A stretch of DNA of 64,000 bases, taken from Chlorocebus sabaeus (Eukaryota > Chordata > Mammalia > Primates > Cercopithecidae). How positions within the stretch are numbered: position 1 is the stretch's first letter; each line of letters starts with the position of its first letter. Positions 10,310 to 21,700 of the stretch are shown in pieces. The notes under the pieces were generated by a model. That model had not been told where the DNA came from. It made no database searches and saw only the letters and a program-made list of their open reading frames with translations. Location: contig NW_027327639.1 of the NCBI RefSeq assembly GCF_047675955.1, positions 124,001-188,000 of the forward strand, in the 5' to 3' direction. Both the position numbers and the translations under genes were made by a program.

Positions 10310-11200
10310 TGAGATGAATTAACAGAACACAAAGCAGTTTCTCAGAAAGCTTCTTTCCAGTTTTTAACTGAAGATATTTCCTTTTTCAGCATATACCTCT
10401 ATGGGCTTCCAAATATCACTTTGTAAATTCCACAGGAAGAGTCTTAGCGAAAGACTTCTTGAGAGGAAAGCTGTAAGTCTGTGAGATGAATTAACAGAAC
10501 ACAAAGCCGTTTCTCAGAAAGCTTCTTTCCAGTTTTTAACGGAAGAGATTTCCTTTTTCACAATAGCCCTCTATGGGCTTCCAATTATCATATTGCAAAT
10601 TACACAAGAACAGTTTTAGCGAAAAGGCTTCTTGAGGGGAATGCTGTAGATCTGTGAGATGAATTAAGAGAACACAATGCAGTGTCTCAAAAAGTGTCTT
10701 TCCAGTTTTTAACTGAAGATATTTCCTTTTTAACCGTAGACTTCTGTGGGCTTCCAATTATCACTTTGCAAATTCCACAAGAACAGTCTTAGCGAAAGGC
10801 TTCTTGAGAGGAAAGCTATAACTCTGTGAGATGAATTAACAGAACATAAAGCAGTTTCTGATAAAGCTTCCTTTCAGTTTTTATCTCAGGGTATTTCCTT
10901 TTTAACCATAGTCCTGTATGGGATTCGAAATATCACGTTTTAAATTCCACAAGAACAGTCTTAGCGAAAGGCTTCTTAAAGGGATAGCTGTAACACTGTG
11001 AGATAAATTCACAGAACACAAAGCCGTTTCTCAGAAAGCTTCTTTCCAGTTTTAAACGGATGAGATTTCCTTTTTCACCATAGCCCTCTATGGGCTTTCA
11101 AATATCACTTTGCATATTCCAGCAGAACAGTCTTAGCGAAAGGATTCTTGAGGGGAAATCTGTAACTCTGTGGGATGAATTAATAACACAAAGCCGTTTC
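10310..11200 (-). repeat. Local duplication, copy 1
   Basis: A run of about five monomers with unusual words: 'caatagccctctatgggcttc' broken as 'ccaattatcatattgcaaat', 'gctgtagatctgtgag', 'cagtgtctcaaaaag', 'ttaaccgtagacttctgtgg', 'agcttcctttca', 'ttttaaacggatgagat'. The same run recurs 2,060 bp to the right (12 monomers). After ~11,098 the match continues instead at an offset of ~2,744 bp. Confidence 0.72.
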
Positions 11201-12369
11201 TCAGCAAGCTTCTTTCCAGTTTTTAACTGAAGAGATTTCCTTTTTCACCATAGCCCTCTATGGGCTTCCAAATATCACTTTGCAAATTCCACAAGAACAG
11301 TCTTAGCGAAAGGCTTCTTGAATGGAAAGCTGTAACTCTGTGAGATGAATTAACAGAAGACAAAGCAGTTTCTCAGAAAATTTCTTTTCGGTTTTTATCT
11401 TAGGATATTTCCATTTGCACCATTGCTCTGTATCGGCTTCCAGATATCACTTTGCCAATTCCAAAAGAAGAGCCTTTGCGAAAGGCTTCTGGAACGGAAA
11501 GCTGTGAATCTCTGAGATGAGTTAACAGAACAGAAAGGAGTTCCTCAGAAAGCTTCTTTTCAGTTTTTATCTTAGGATATTTCCTTTTTCACCATAGCCC
11601 CTTAAGGGCTTCCAAATATCACTTTGCAAATTCCACGAGAACAGTCTTAGCGAAAGGCTTCTTGAGGAGAAAGCTGTAATTCTTTGAGATGAATTAACAG
11701 AACACAAAGCAGTTTCTCAGAAAGCTTCTTTTCTGTTTTTATCTTAGCATACTTCCATTTTCACCATAGCCTTCTTTGGGCTTCGAAATATCACTTTGCA
11801 AATTCCAGAAGAACAGTCTTAGCGAAAGGTTTGTTGAGGGGAAAGATGTAACTATGTGAGCTAAATTAACAGAACACAAATCAGTTTCTCAGAAAGCTTC
11901 ATTCAGTTTTTACCTTAGGATATTTCCTTTTTCACCGTAGTCCTCAATGGGCTCCAAATGTCACTTCGCAAATTCCACAAGAACAGCCTTAGCGAAAGGC
12001 TTCTTAAGGGGAAAGCTGTAACTCTGTGAGATAAATTAAGACAACACAAAGCAGTTTCTCAGAAAGCTTCTTTCCAGTTTTTAATTGAAGATATTTCCTT
12101 TTTCACCATAGCCCTCTAAGGGATTCCAAATATCACTTTGCACATTCCACAAGAACAGCCTTCGCGAAAGTCTTCTTGACGGGAAAGCTGTAAATCTGTG
12201 GTTGAATTAACAGAACACAAGGCCGTTTCTCAGAAAGCTTCTTTCCAGTTTTTAACAGAAGTGATTTCCTTTCTCACCATAGCCCTCTATGGGCTTCCAA
12301 ATACCACTTCGTAAATCCCACGAGAACAGTCTTAGTGAAAGGTTTCTTGAGTGGAAAGTGGTAACTCTG

Positions 12370-13158
12370 TGGGATGAATTAACAGAACACAAAGCAGTTT
12401 CTCAGAAAGCTTCTTTCCAGTTTTTAACTGAAGATATTTCCTTTTTCACCATATACCACTATGAGCTTCCAAATATCACTTTGTAAATTCCACAAGAACA
12501 GTCTTGGCGAAAGATTTCTCGAGAGGAAAGCTGTAAGTCTGTTAGATGAATTAACAGAACACTAAGCCGTTTCTCAGAAAGCTTCTTTCCAGTTTTTAAC
12601 GGAAGAGATTTCCTTTTTCACAATAGCCCTCTATGGGCTTCCAATAATCATATTGCAAATTACAAAAGAACAGTTTTAGCGAAAGGATTCTTGAGGGGAA
12701 CGCTGTAGATCTGTGAGATGAATTAAGAGAACACAATGCAGTGTCTCAAAAAGTCTCTTTCCAGTTTTTACCTGAAGATAATTCCTTTTTAACCGTAGAC
12801 TTCTGTGGGCTTCCAATTATCACTTTGCAAATTCCACAAGAACAGTCTTAGCGAAAGGCTTCTTGAGAGGAAAGCTATAACTCTGTGAGATGAATTAACA
12901 GAACATAAAGCAGTTTCTGATAAAGCTTCCTTTCACTTTTTATCTCAGGGTATATCCTTTTTAACCCTAGCACTGTATGGGCTTCGAAATATCACGTTCT
13001 AAATTCCACAAGAACAGTCTTAGCGAAAGGCTTCTTAAAGGGAAAGCTGTAACACTGTGAGATAAATTCACAGAACACAAAACCGTTTCTCAGAAAGCTT
13101 CTTTCCAGTTTTAAACGGATGAGATTTCCTTTTTCACCATAGCCCTCTATGGGCTTCC
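12370..13158 (-). repeat. Local duplication, copy 2, first part
   Basis: Matches 10,310-11,098 at an offset of 2,060 bp, exact at 'ggaagagatttcc' (10,541 and 12,601) and 'ttttaaacggatgag' (11,050 and 13,110). The copies differ by scattered substitutions. At ~13,158 the match breaks off and resumes about four monomers later. Confidence 0.72.
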
Positions 13159-13841
13159 AAATATCACTTTGCAAATTTCACAAGAACAGTCATAGCGAAA
13201 GGCTTCTTGAGGGGAATGCTGTAACTCTGTGAGATGAATTAAGAGAACACAAGGTCGTTTCTCAGAAAGCTTGTTTCCAGTTCTTACCTGAATATATTTC
13301 CTTTTTCTCCATAGCCCTCTATGGGCTTCGAAATATCACTTTGCAAATTCCACAAGAACAGTCTTAGCGAAAGGCTTCTTGAGGGGAAAGCTGTAACTCT
13401 GTGAGATGAATTAACAGAACACAATGCATTTTCTCAGAAAACTTCTTTCCCCTTTTAACAGAAGAGATTTCCTTTTACACCATAGCACTCTATGGGCTTC
13501 AAATATCACTGTGCAAATTCCACAAGAATAGTCTTATCGAAAGGCTTCTTGAGGGGAAAGCTGTAACTCTGTGAAATGAATTAAGAGAACACAAAGCCGT
13601 TTCTCAGAAAGCTTCTTTCCAGTTTTTAACAGAAGATATTTCGTTTTTCACCATTGCCCTCCATGGGCTTCCAAATATCACTTTGCAAATTCCACAAGAA
13701 CAGTCTTAGCGAAAGGCTTCTTGAGGGGAAAGCTGTAACCCTGTGAGATGAATTAACAGGGCACAAAGCTGTTTCTCAGAAAGCTTCTTTCCAGTTTTTA
13801 ACGGAAGACATTTCCTTTTTCACCATAGACTTCTATGGGCT

Positions 13842-14010
13842 TTCAAATATCACTTTGCATATTCCACCAGAACAGTCTTAGTGAAAGGATTCTTGAGGGG
13901 AAATCTGTAACTCTGTGGGATGAATTAAAAGAACACAAAGCCGTTTCTCAGAAAGCTTCTTTCCAGTTTTCAACGGAATTGATTTCCTTTTTTACCATAG
14001 CCCTGTATGG
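13842..14010 (-). repeat. Local duplication, copy 2, continuation
   Basis: The monomer after 'gggctttcaaatatc' with 'gcatattccaccagaac', 'aaggattcttgagg' and 'aaatctgtaactctgtggg' matches the one at 11,098-11,210. Relative to copy 1, about four monomers (~686 bp) are interposed, so copy 2 gained them or copy 1 lost them. Confidence 0.6.
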
Positions 14011-17000
14011 GCTTCCAAATATCACTTTGCAAATTCCACAAGAATAGTCTTAGCGAAAGGCTTCTTCAGGGGAAAGCTGTTACTCTGTGGGATGAATTAA
14101 CAAAACAAAAAGTAGTTTCTCAGAAAGCTTCTTTCCAGTTTTTTACGGAAGAGATTTCCTTTTTAACCATAGCCCTCTATGGACTTTAATTATCACTTTG
14201 CAAATACCACAAGAACACTCTTAGCGAAAGGCTTCCTGAGCGGAAAGCTGTAACACTGTGAGATGAATTAACAAAACACAATGCAGTTTCTCAGAAAGCT
14301 TCCTTTCGGTTTTTATCTTAGGATATTTCCTTTTTCACCATAACCATCTAGTGGCTCCCAACAGCACTTTGCAAATTCCACAAGAGCTATCTCAGTGAAC
14401 GGTTTCTTCAGGGGAAAGCTGTAGCTCTGTGAGATGAATTAACAGAACACAAAAAGCAGTTTCTCAGAAAATTTCTTTGCAGTTTTTAACAGAAGAGATT
14501 TCCTTTTTCACCATATCCCTCCATGGGCACCCAAATACCTCTTTGCAAATTCCACAAGAACAGACTTAGAGAATGGCTACTTGAGGGGAAAGCTGTAACT
14601 CTGTGAGATGAATTCACAGAACACAAAGCAGTTTCTCAGAAAACTTCTTTTCAGTTTTTATCCTAGGATGTTTCCTTTTTCACCTTAGCCCTGTTTGGGC
14701 TTCCAAATATCACTTTGCAAATTCCACAAGAACAGTCTTAGCAAAATTCTTCCTGAGGGGAAAGCTGTAACTCTGTGAGATGAATTAACAAAACACAAGG
14801 CAGTTTCCCAGACAGCTTCTTTCCAGTTTTTAACGGAAGATATTCCCTTTTTCACCATAGCCTTCTATTGGCTTCCAAATATCACAATGCCTATCCAACA
14901 AGAACAGTCTTAGGGAAAGGCTTCTTGAGGGGAAAGCTGTAACTCTGTAAGATGAATTAACAGAACACAAAGCAGTTTCTCAGAAAGCCTCATTTCAGTT
15001 TTTATCTTAGGATATTTCCTTTTTCACCATAGCCTTCTATGGGCTTCCAAATATCACTTTGCAAATTCCCCAAGAACAGTCTTAGCAAAAGGTTTTTGAG
15101 GGTCAAGCTGTAACTCTGTGAGATGAATTAACAGAACACAAAGCAGTTTCTCAGAAAACTTCTTTTCGGTTTTCATCTAAGGATATATCCTTTTTCACCG
15201 TAGACCTCTAAGGGCTTAAAATATCACTTTGGAAATTCCACAAGAACAGTCTTAGCGAAAGGCTTCTTGAGCGGAAAGCTGTAGGACTCAGAGATGTATT
15301 AACAGAACACAAAGCAGTGTGTCTGAAAGCTTCTTTCTAGTTTTTAACCGAAGATATTTCCATTTCACCATAGCCCTCTATGGGCTTACAAATATCACTT
15401 TGCAAATTCCACAAGAACAGTCTTAGCGAAAGGCTTCTTGAGGGAAAGCTGTAACTATTTCAGATGAATTAACAGAACACAAAGCAGTTTCTCAGAAAGC
15501 TTCTTTCCAGTTTTTAACAGAAGATTTCCTTTTTCACCATAGCCTTTTATGGGCTTCCAAATATCTCTTTGCAAATTCCACAAGAACAGTCTTAGCGAAA
15601 GGCTTCTTGAGGGGAAAGCTGTAACTCTGTGAGATGAATTAACAGAACACAAAGCAATATGTCAGAAAGCTTGTTTTCTGTTGTTATCTCAGGACATTTT
15701 CTTTTCCACCATAGCCCTCTATGGGCTTCAAAGTATCAATTTGAAAATTCCACAGGAACAGTCTTAGTGAACGGCTTCTTGAGGGGAAAGCTTTAGCTCT
15801 GTGAGAAGAATTAACAAAACATCAAGCAGTTTCTCAGAAAGATTCTTTCCCGTTTTTAACGGAAGATATTTCCTTTTTCAAAATAGCCCTCTAAGGGCTT
15901 CCAAATATCACCTTGCAAATTCCAGAGAAACAGTCTTAGTGAATGACTTCTTGAGGGGAAAGCTAAAACTCTCTGAGATGAATTACGAGAACACGATGCA
16001 GTAGCTCAGAAAGCTTCTTTTCGGTTTTTATCTTAGGATATTTCCCTTTTCACCATAACCCTCTATCGGCTTGCAATAGCACTTTGCAAATTCCACAAGA
16101 ACAGTCCAGTGAATGGCTTATTGATGGGAAAGCTCTAACTGTGTGAGATGAAATAACAGAACACAAAGCAGTTTCTCAAAAAGCTTCTTTTCAGTTTTTA
16201 TCTTAGTACATTTCCTTTTTCACCATAGCCCTCTATTGGTTTCAAAATATCACTTTGCAAATTAAACAAGAACAGACTTAGCGAAAGGCTTCTTGAGGAG
16301 AACGCTGTAACTCTGTGAGATGAATTAACAGAACACAAAGCAGTTTCTCAGAAAGCTTCTTTCCAGTTTTAAACTGAAGGTATTTCCTTTCTCACCATTG
16401 CCCTCTATAGGCTTCCAAAGATCACTCTACAAATTCCACAAGAACAGCCTTAGCGGAAGGCTTCTTGAGGGGAAAGCTGTAACTCTGTGATATCAATTAA
16501 CAGAACCCAAATAAGTTTCTCAGAAAGCTTCTTTTCAGTTTTTATCTTAGCATATATCCTTTTTCACCTTTGCCCTCTATGGGCTTCCAAATATCACTTA
16601 GCAAATTCCACAAGAACAGCCTTAGCGAAAGTCTTCTTGAGGAGAAAGCTGTAACTCTGTGAGATGAATTAACAGAACACAAAGCAGTTTCTCAGAAATC
16701 GTGTTTCCAGTTTTCAACGAAAGATACTTCCTTTTTCACCATAGCCCCCATGGGCTTCGAAATATCACTTTTCAAATTCCACAAGAACAGTCTTACCGAA
16801 TGGCTTCTAGAGGAGAAAGTTGTAATTCTGTGAGATGAATTACCAGAACACAAAGCAGTTTCTCAGAAAGCTTCTTTTCGGTTTTTATCTTATGATATTT
16901 CCATTTTAAACGTAGCCCTCTATGGGCTTCCAAATATCACTTTGCAAATTCCACAAGAACAGTCTTAGCGAAAGGCATCTTGAGGGCAAAGTTGTAAATC

Positions 17001-17069
17001 TGTGAGATGAATTAACAGAACACAAAGCATTTTCTAAAAAACATTCTTTCCAGTTTTTAACGAAAGATA

Positions 17070-17790
17070 TTTCCTTTTTCTTCATAGCCCTCTATGGGCT
17101 TAAAAATATCACCTTGAATATTCCACAGGAACAATCTTAGTGAACGGCTTCTTGAGGGGAAAGCTATAACTCTGTGAGATGAATTAAGAGAACATAATGC
17201 TGTTTCTCAGAAAGCTTATTTTCGCTTTTTGTCATAGAATATTTCCTTTTTGCCATAACCCTCTATGGCTTCTAAAATCACTTTGAAAATTCCACAAGAA
17301 CAGTCTTAGCGAAAGGCTTCTTGAGGAGAAAGCTGTAACTCCGTGAGATGAATTAAGAGGACACAAAGCACTTTCTCAGAAAGCTTCTTTCTAGTTTATA
17401 ACGGAAAATATTTCCTTATTCACCATAGCCCTCTATGGCCTTCTAAATACCACTTTCGAAATGACACAAGAACAGTACTAGCGAAAGACTTCTTGATGGG
17501 AAAGCTGTAACTCGGTGAGATGAAATAACAGAACACAAAGCAGTTTCTCAGAAAGCTTCTTTCCAGTTTTCAACTGAAGATATTTCCTTTTTAACCATAG
17601 CCCTATATGGGCTTCCAAATATCACTTTGCAAACTCCACAAGAACAGACTTAGTAAAGGTCTTCTTGAGGGGAAAGCTGTAACTCTGTGAGATGAATTAA
17701 CAGAACACAAAGCAGTTTCTCAGAAAGCTTCTTTCCGGTTTTTAACGGAAGATATTTCCTTTTTCACCAAAGCCCTCTATGGGCTTCCAA
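17070..17790 (-). repeat. Degenerate HOR segment in the flank
   Basis: Four consecutive monomers match HOR unit 1 at 22,351-23,071 with a constant offset of 5,281 bp: 'accttgaa..attccacagg', 'aacataatg', 'tttttgccataaccctctatgg', 'taccactttcgaaatga', 'agacttagtaaaggtcttc', 'caccaaagccctc'. The flank copy lacks the extra monomer of the 37-mer, just as unit 1 does. It is far more diverged than HOR copies are from each other. Confidence 0.82.
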
Positions 17791-17888
17791 ATATCACTTT
17801 AAATATTCCACAAGAACAGTCTTATCAAAAGGCTTCTTGAGGGGAAAGCTGTAACACTGTGAGATGAATTAACAGAACAAAAAGCAGT

Positions 17889-18026
17889 TTCTCAGAAAGC
17901 TCCTTTCCAGTTTTTAACTGAAGATATCTCCTTTTTCACCGTAGCCATCTATGGGCTTCCAAATATAACTTTGCGAATTACAGAAGAACAGTCTTAGCGA
18001 AAGGTTTCTTGAGAGAAAAGCTGTAA
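17889..18026 (-). repeat. Truncated 138-bp alpha monomer at array edge
   Basis: This monomer jumps from 'gagagaaaagctgtaa' straight into 'tcagaaagcg', missing about 37 bp that normally cover 'ctctgtgagatg' through 'cagtttc'. It is therefore 138 bp instead of ~171. It lies about 160 bp from the start of the homogeneous array. Confidence 0.85.
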
Positions 18027-18750
18027 TCAGAAAGCGTCTTTCGAGTTTTTAACTGAAGATATTTCCTTTTACACCATAGCCCTCGATGGGCTTCCAAATA
18101 CCACTTTGCAAATTCCACAAGAACAGCCTTAGCAAAGGGCTTCTTGAGGGGATGGCTGTAACTCTATGAAATGAATTAACAGAACACAAAGCAGTTTCTC
18201 AGAAAGCTTCTTTTCAGTTTTTATGTTAGGATATTTCCTTTTTCACGGTAGCACTCTATGGGCTTCCAAATATCACTTTGCAAATTCCACAGGAACAGTC
18301 TTAGCGAAAGGCTTCTTGAGGAGAAAGCTGTATCTCTGTGAGATGAATTAACAGAACACAAAGCAGTTTCTCCGAAAGCTTATTTTCAGTTTTTATCTCA
18401 GGCTATTTCCTTTTTCACCATAGACCTCTATGGGCTTCCAAATATCACTTTGCCAATTCCAGAAGAAGAGTCTTAGCGAAAGGCTTGTTGAGGGGAAATC
18501 TGTAACTCTGCGAGATGAATTAACAGAACACAAAGTAGTTTCTCAGAAAGCTTCTTTCCCGTTTTTAACGGAAGTTATTTCCTTTTTCAAAGTAGCCCTC
18601 TATGGGCTTACAAATATAACTTTGCAAATTCCACAAGAACAGTCTTAGTAAAAGGCTTCTGGAGGGGATAGCTGTAAATCTATGAGATAAATTAAGAGAA
18701 CACAAAGCAGTTTCTCAGAAAGCTTCTTTCCAGTTTTTAACGGAAGATAT

Positions 18751-18767
18751 TTCCTTTTTCACCATAG
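18751..18767 (+). other. pJ-alpha motif (representative)
   Basis: The 17 bases ttcctttttcaccatag fit the pJ-alpha consensus TTCCTTTTYCACCRTAG at every position. pJ-alpha marks A-type alpha monomers, while B-type monomers carry the CENP-B box at the same place. Close matches occur in most monomers of the window, so one is listed as the type example. The protein and role attributed to pJ-alpha are poorly established. Confidence 0.85.
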
Positions 18768-21700
18768 CCCTCTAGGGGTTTCCAAATATAACTTTGCAAA
18801 TCCCACAAGAACAGTATTAGCGAAAGGCTTCTTGAGGGGAAAGCAGTAACTCTGTGAGATGAATTAACAGAACACAAAGCAGCTTCTGAGAAATATTCTT
18901 TGCGGTTTTTAACTAAAGATATTCCCATTTTCACCATAGCCCTCTATGGGCTTCCAATTATCACTTTATAAATTCCACAAGAACAGTCTTAGGGAAAGGA
19001 TTCTTCAGGGGAAAGCTGTAACTCTGTGAGATGAATTAACAGAACACAAAGCAGTTTCTCAGAAGGCTTCTTTCCAGTATTGAAATGAAGATATTTCCTT
19101 TTTCACCGTAGCACACTATGGGCTTTGAAATATCACTTTTCATTTCCACAACAACAGTATTAGTGAACGGCTTATTGAAGGGAAGGCTGTAACTCTGTGA
19201 GATGAATTAACAGAACACAAAGCAGTTTCTCAGAGAGCTTCTTTCCAGTTTTTAGCGGAAGATATTTCTTTTTCACCATAGAACTCTCTGGGCTTCCAAA
19301 TATCAGTTTGCAAATTCCACAAGAACAGTCTTAGCGAAAGGCTTCTTGAGGGGAAAGTTGTAACTCTGTGAGATGAATTAACAGAACACAAAGCAGTTTC
19401 TCAGAAAGCTTCTTTCCGGTTTTTAACTAAAGATATTTTCCTTTTCACCGTAGCCCTCTATGGGTTCCAAATATCACTTTGCAAATTCCACAAGAACAGT
19501 CTTAGCGAAAGGCTTCTTGAGGGGAAAGCTGTAACTCTGTGAGATGAATTAACGGAAGACGAAGCAGTTTTACATAAAGCTTCTTTTCAGTTTTTAGCTT
19601 AGGGTATTTTCTTTTTCACCATAGCCCTCTATGGGCTTCCAAATATTACTTTGCAAATTCCACAAGCACAGTCTCAGCGAAAGGATTCTTGACGGGACAG
19701 CTGTAACTCTATGAGATGAATTAACAGAACACAAAACCGTTTCTCAGAAAACTTCTTTTTTCAGTGTTTAGCGGAAGATATTTCCTTTTTTACCATAGCC
19801 TTCTAACTGCTTCCAAATATCACTTTGCAAGTTACAAAAGAACACTCTTAGCGAAAGCCTTCTTGAGGGGAATGCTGTAACTCTGAGATGAATTAACAGA
19901 ACACAAGGCAGTTTCTCATAAGATTCTTTTCAGTGATTAGCTTAGGATATTTCCTTTTTCACCATAGCCCTCTATGAGCTTCCAAATATCACTATGCAAA
20001 TTCCACGAGAACAGTCTCAGCACAATTCTTCTTAAGGGGGAAGCTGTAACACTGTGAGATGAATTAACAGAACACAAAGCAGTTTCTCACAAAGCTTCTT
20101 CCCAGTTTTTACTGAAGTTATTTCCTTTTTCACCATAGTCCTCTATGGGCTTCCAAATATCACTTTGCAAACTCCACAAAAACAGTCTTACCGAAAGGAA
20201 TCCTGAGGAGAAAGATTTAACTCTGTGAGATGAACTAACAGAACAAAAAGCAGTTTCTGAGAAAGCTTCTTTCCAGTTTTTAAATGAAGATATTTCCCTT
20301 TTCACCATAGTCATCAATGGGCTTCGAAATATCACTTTGTAAATTCCACAAAAATATTCGTAGTGAAAGGCTTCTTGAAGGGTAGCTGTAACTCTGTGAG
20401 ATGAATTAACAGAACACAAAGCAGTTTCTCAAAATGCATCGTTCCAGTTTTTAACTGAAGATATTTCCTTTTTCACCGTAACCCTCTATGGGCTTCCAAA
20501 TATCACTTTGCAAATTCCACAAAACAGTCTTAGCGAAAGACTTCTTGGGGAGAAATCTGTAACTCTGTGAGATGAATTAACAGAACACAAAGCAGTTTCT
20601 CAGAATGTTTCTTTCCAGTTTTTAACGGGAGATATTTCCTTTTTCACCATAGACCTCTGTGGGCTTCCAAATATCACTTTGCAAATTCCACAATAACAGT
20701 TTTAGCCAAAGGCTTCATGAGGGAAAAGCTGTAACTCTGTGAGATGAATTAACAGAACACAAACCAGTTTCTCAGAAATCTACTTTGCAGTTTTTAACTA
20801 AAGATATTTCCTTTTTCACAATAGCCCCTATGGGCTTCCAAATGTCACTTTCCAAATTCCACAAGAACAATCTTCGCGAAAGGCTTCCTCAGGGGAGGAT
20901 GTAACTCTGTGAAATGAATTAACACAACACAAAGCAGTTTCTCAGAAAGCTTCTTTCCAGTTTTTAACTGAAGATATTTCATTTTTCACCATAGCCCTCG
21001 CAGGGCTTCCAAATTGCACTTTGCAAATTCCACAAGAGCAGTCTTAGCGAAAGGCTTCTTGAGGGGAAAGCTGTAACACTGTGAGATGAATTAACAGAAC
21101 ACAAGCAGTTTATCAGAAAGCTTCTTTTCAGTTTTTAACTTAGGATATTTCCTTTTCCTCCATAGCCCTCTATAGGCTTCCAAATATCACTTTGCAAATT
21201 CCACAATAACATTCTTAGCGAAACGCTTCTTGTGGGGATAGCTGTAACTCTGTGAGATGAATTAACAGAAGACAAAGCAGTTTCTCAGCAAGTTTCTTTT
21301 CAGTTTTTATCTTGGGATATTTCCTATTTCACCAAGGCCCTCTATGGGCTTTCAAATAACACCTTGCAAATTCTGAGAGAACAGTCTTAGAGGAAGTTTT
21401 CTTGAGGGGAAAACTGTAACTCTGTGAGATAAATTAACAGAACACAAAGCAGTTTCTCAGCAAACGTCTTCTCAGTTTTTATCGTAGGATGTCTCCTTTT
21501 TCACATTAGCCCTCTATGGGCTTACAAATATCACGTTGCAAATTCCACAAGAACCGTCTTAGCAAAAGACTTCTCGAGGGGAAAGCTGCAACTCTTTGAG
21601 ATGAATTAACAGAACACGAAGGAGTTTCTCAGAAAGCTTCTTTCCACTTTTTATCTTAGGATATTGCCTTTTTCACCATAGCCCTATTTGGGCTTAAACT

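Larger units (their letters stand above)
7091..18184 (-). repeat. Diverged alpha-satellite flank, zone B
   Basis: Continuous diverged ~171-bp monomers of the same A-type family, reading 'aacacaaagcag' at the monomer end rather than the 'acacacgg' form common in zone A. Two sub-blocks (7,091-7,930 and 17,070-17,790) are clearly related to segments of the homogeneous array, and 10.3-14.0 kb contains a local duplication. No non-satellite insertion is visible. There are no genes: short open frames on both strands are satellite readings. Confidence 0.93.

Noticed and set aside
20087..20419. Open frame of 110 codons on the minus strand, repeated every HOR unit
   Set aside because: It consists of two alpha monomers read through, with the same motifs (monomer ends and the pJ-alpha segment) in translation. 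Low-stop reading of a repeat, not a gene.
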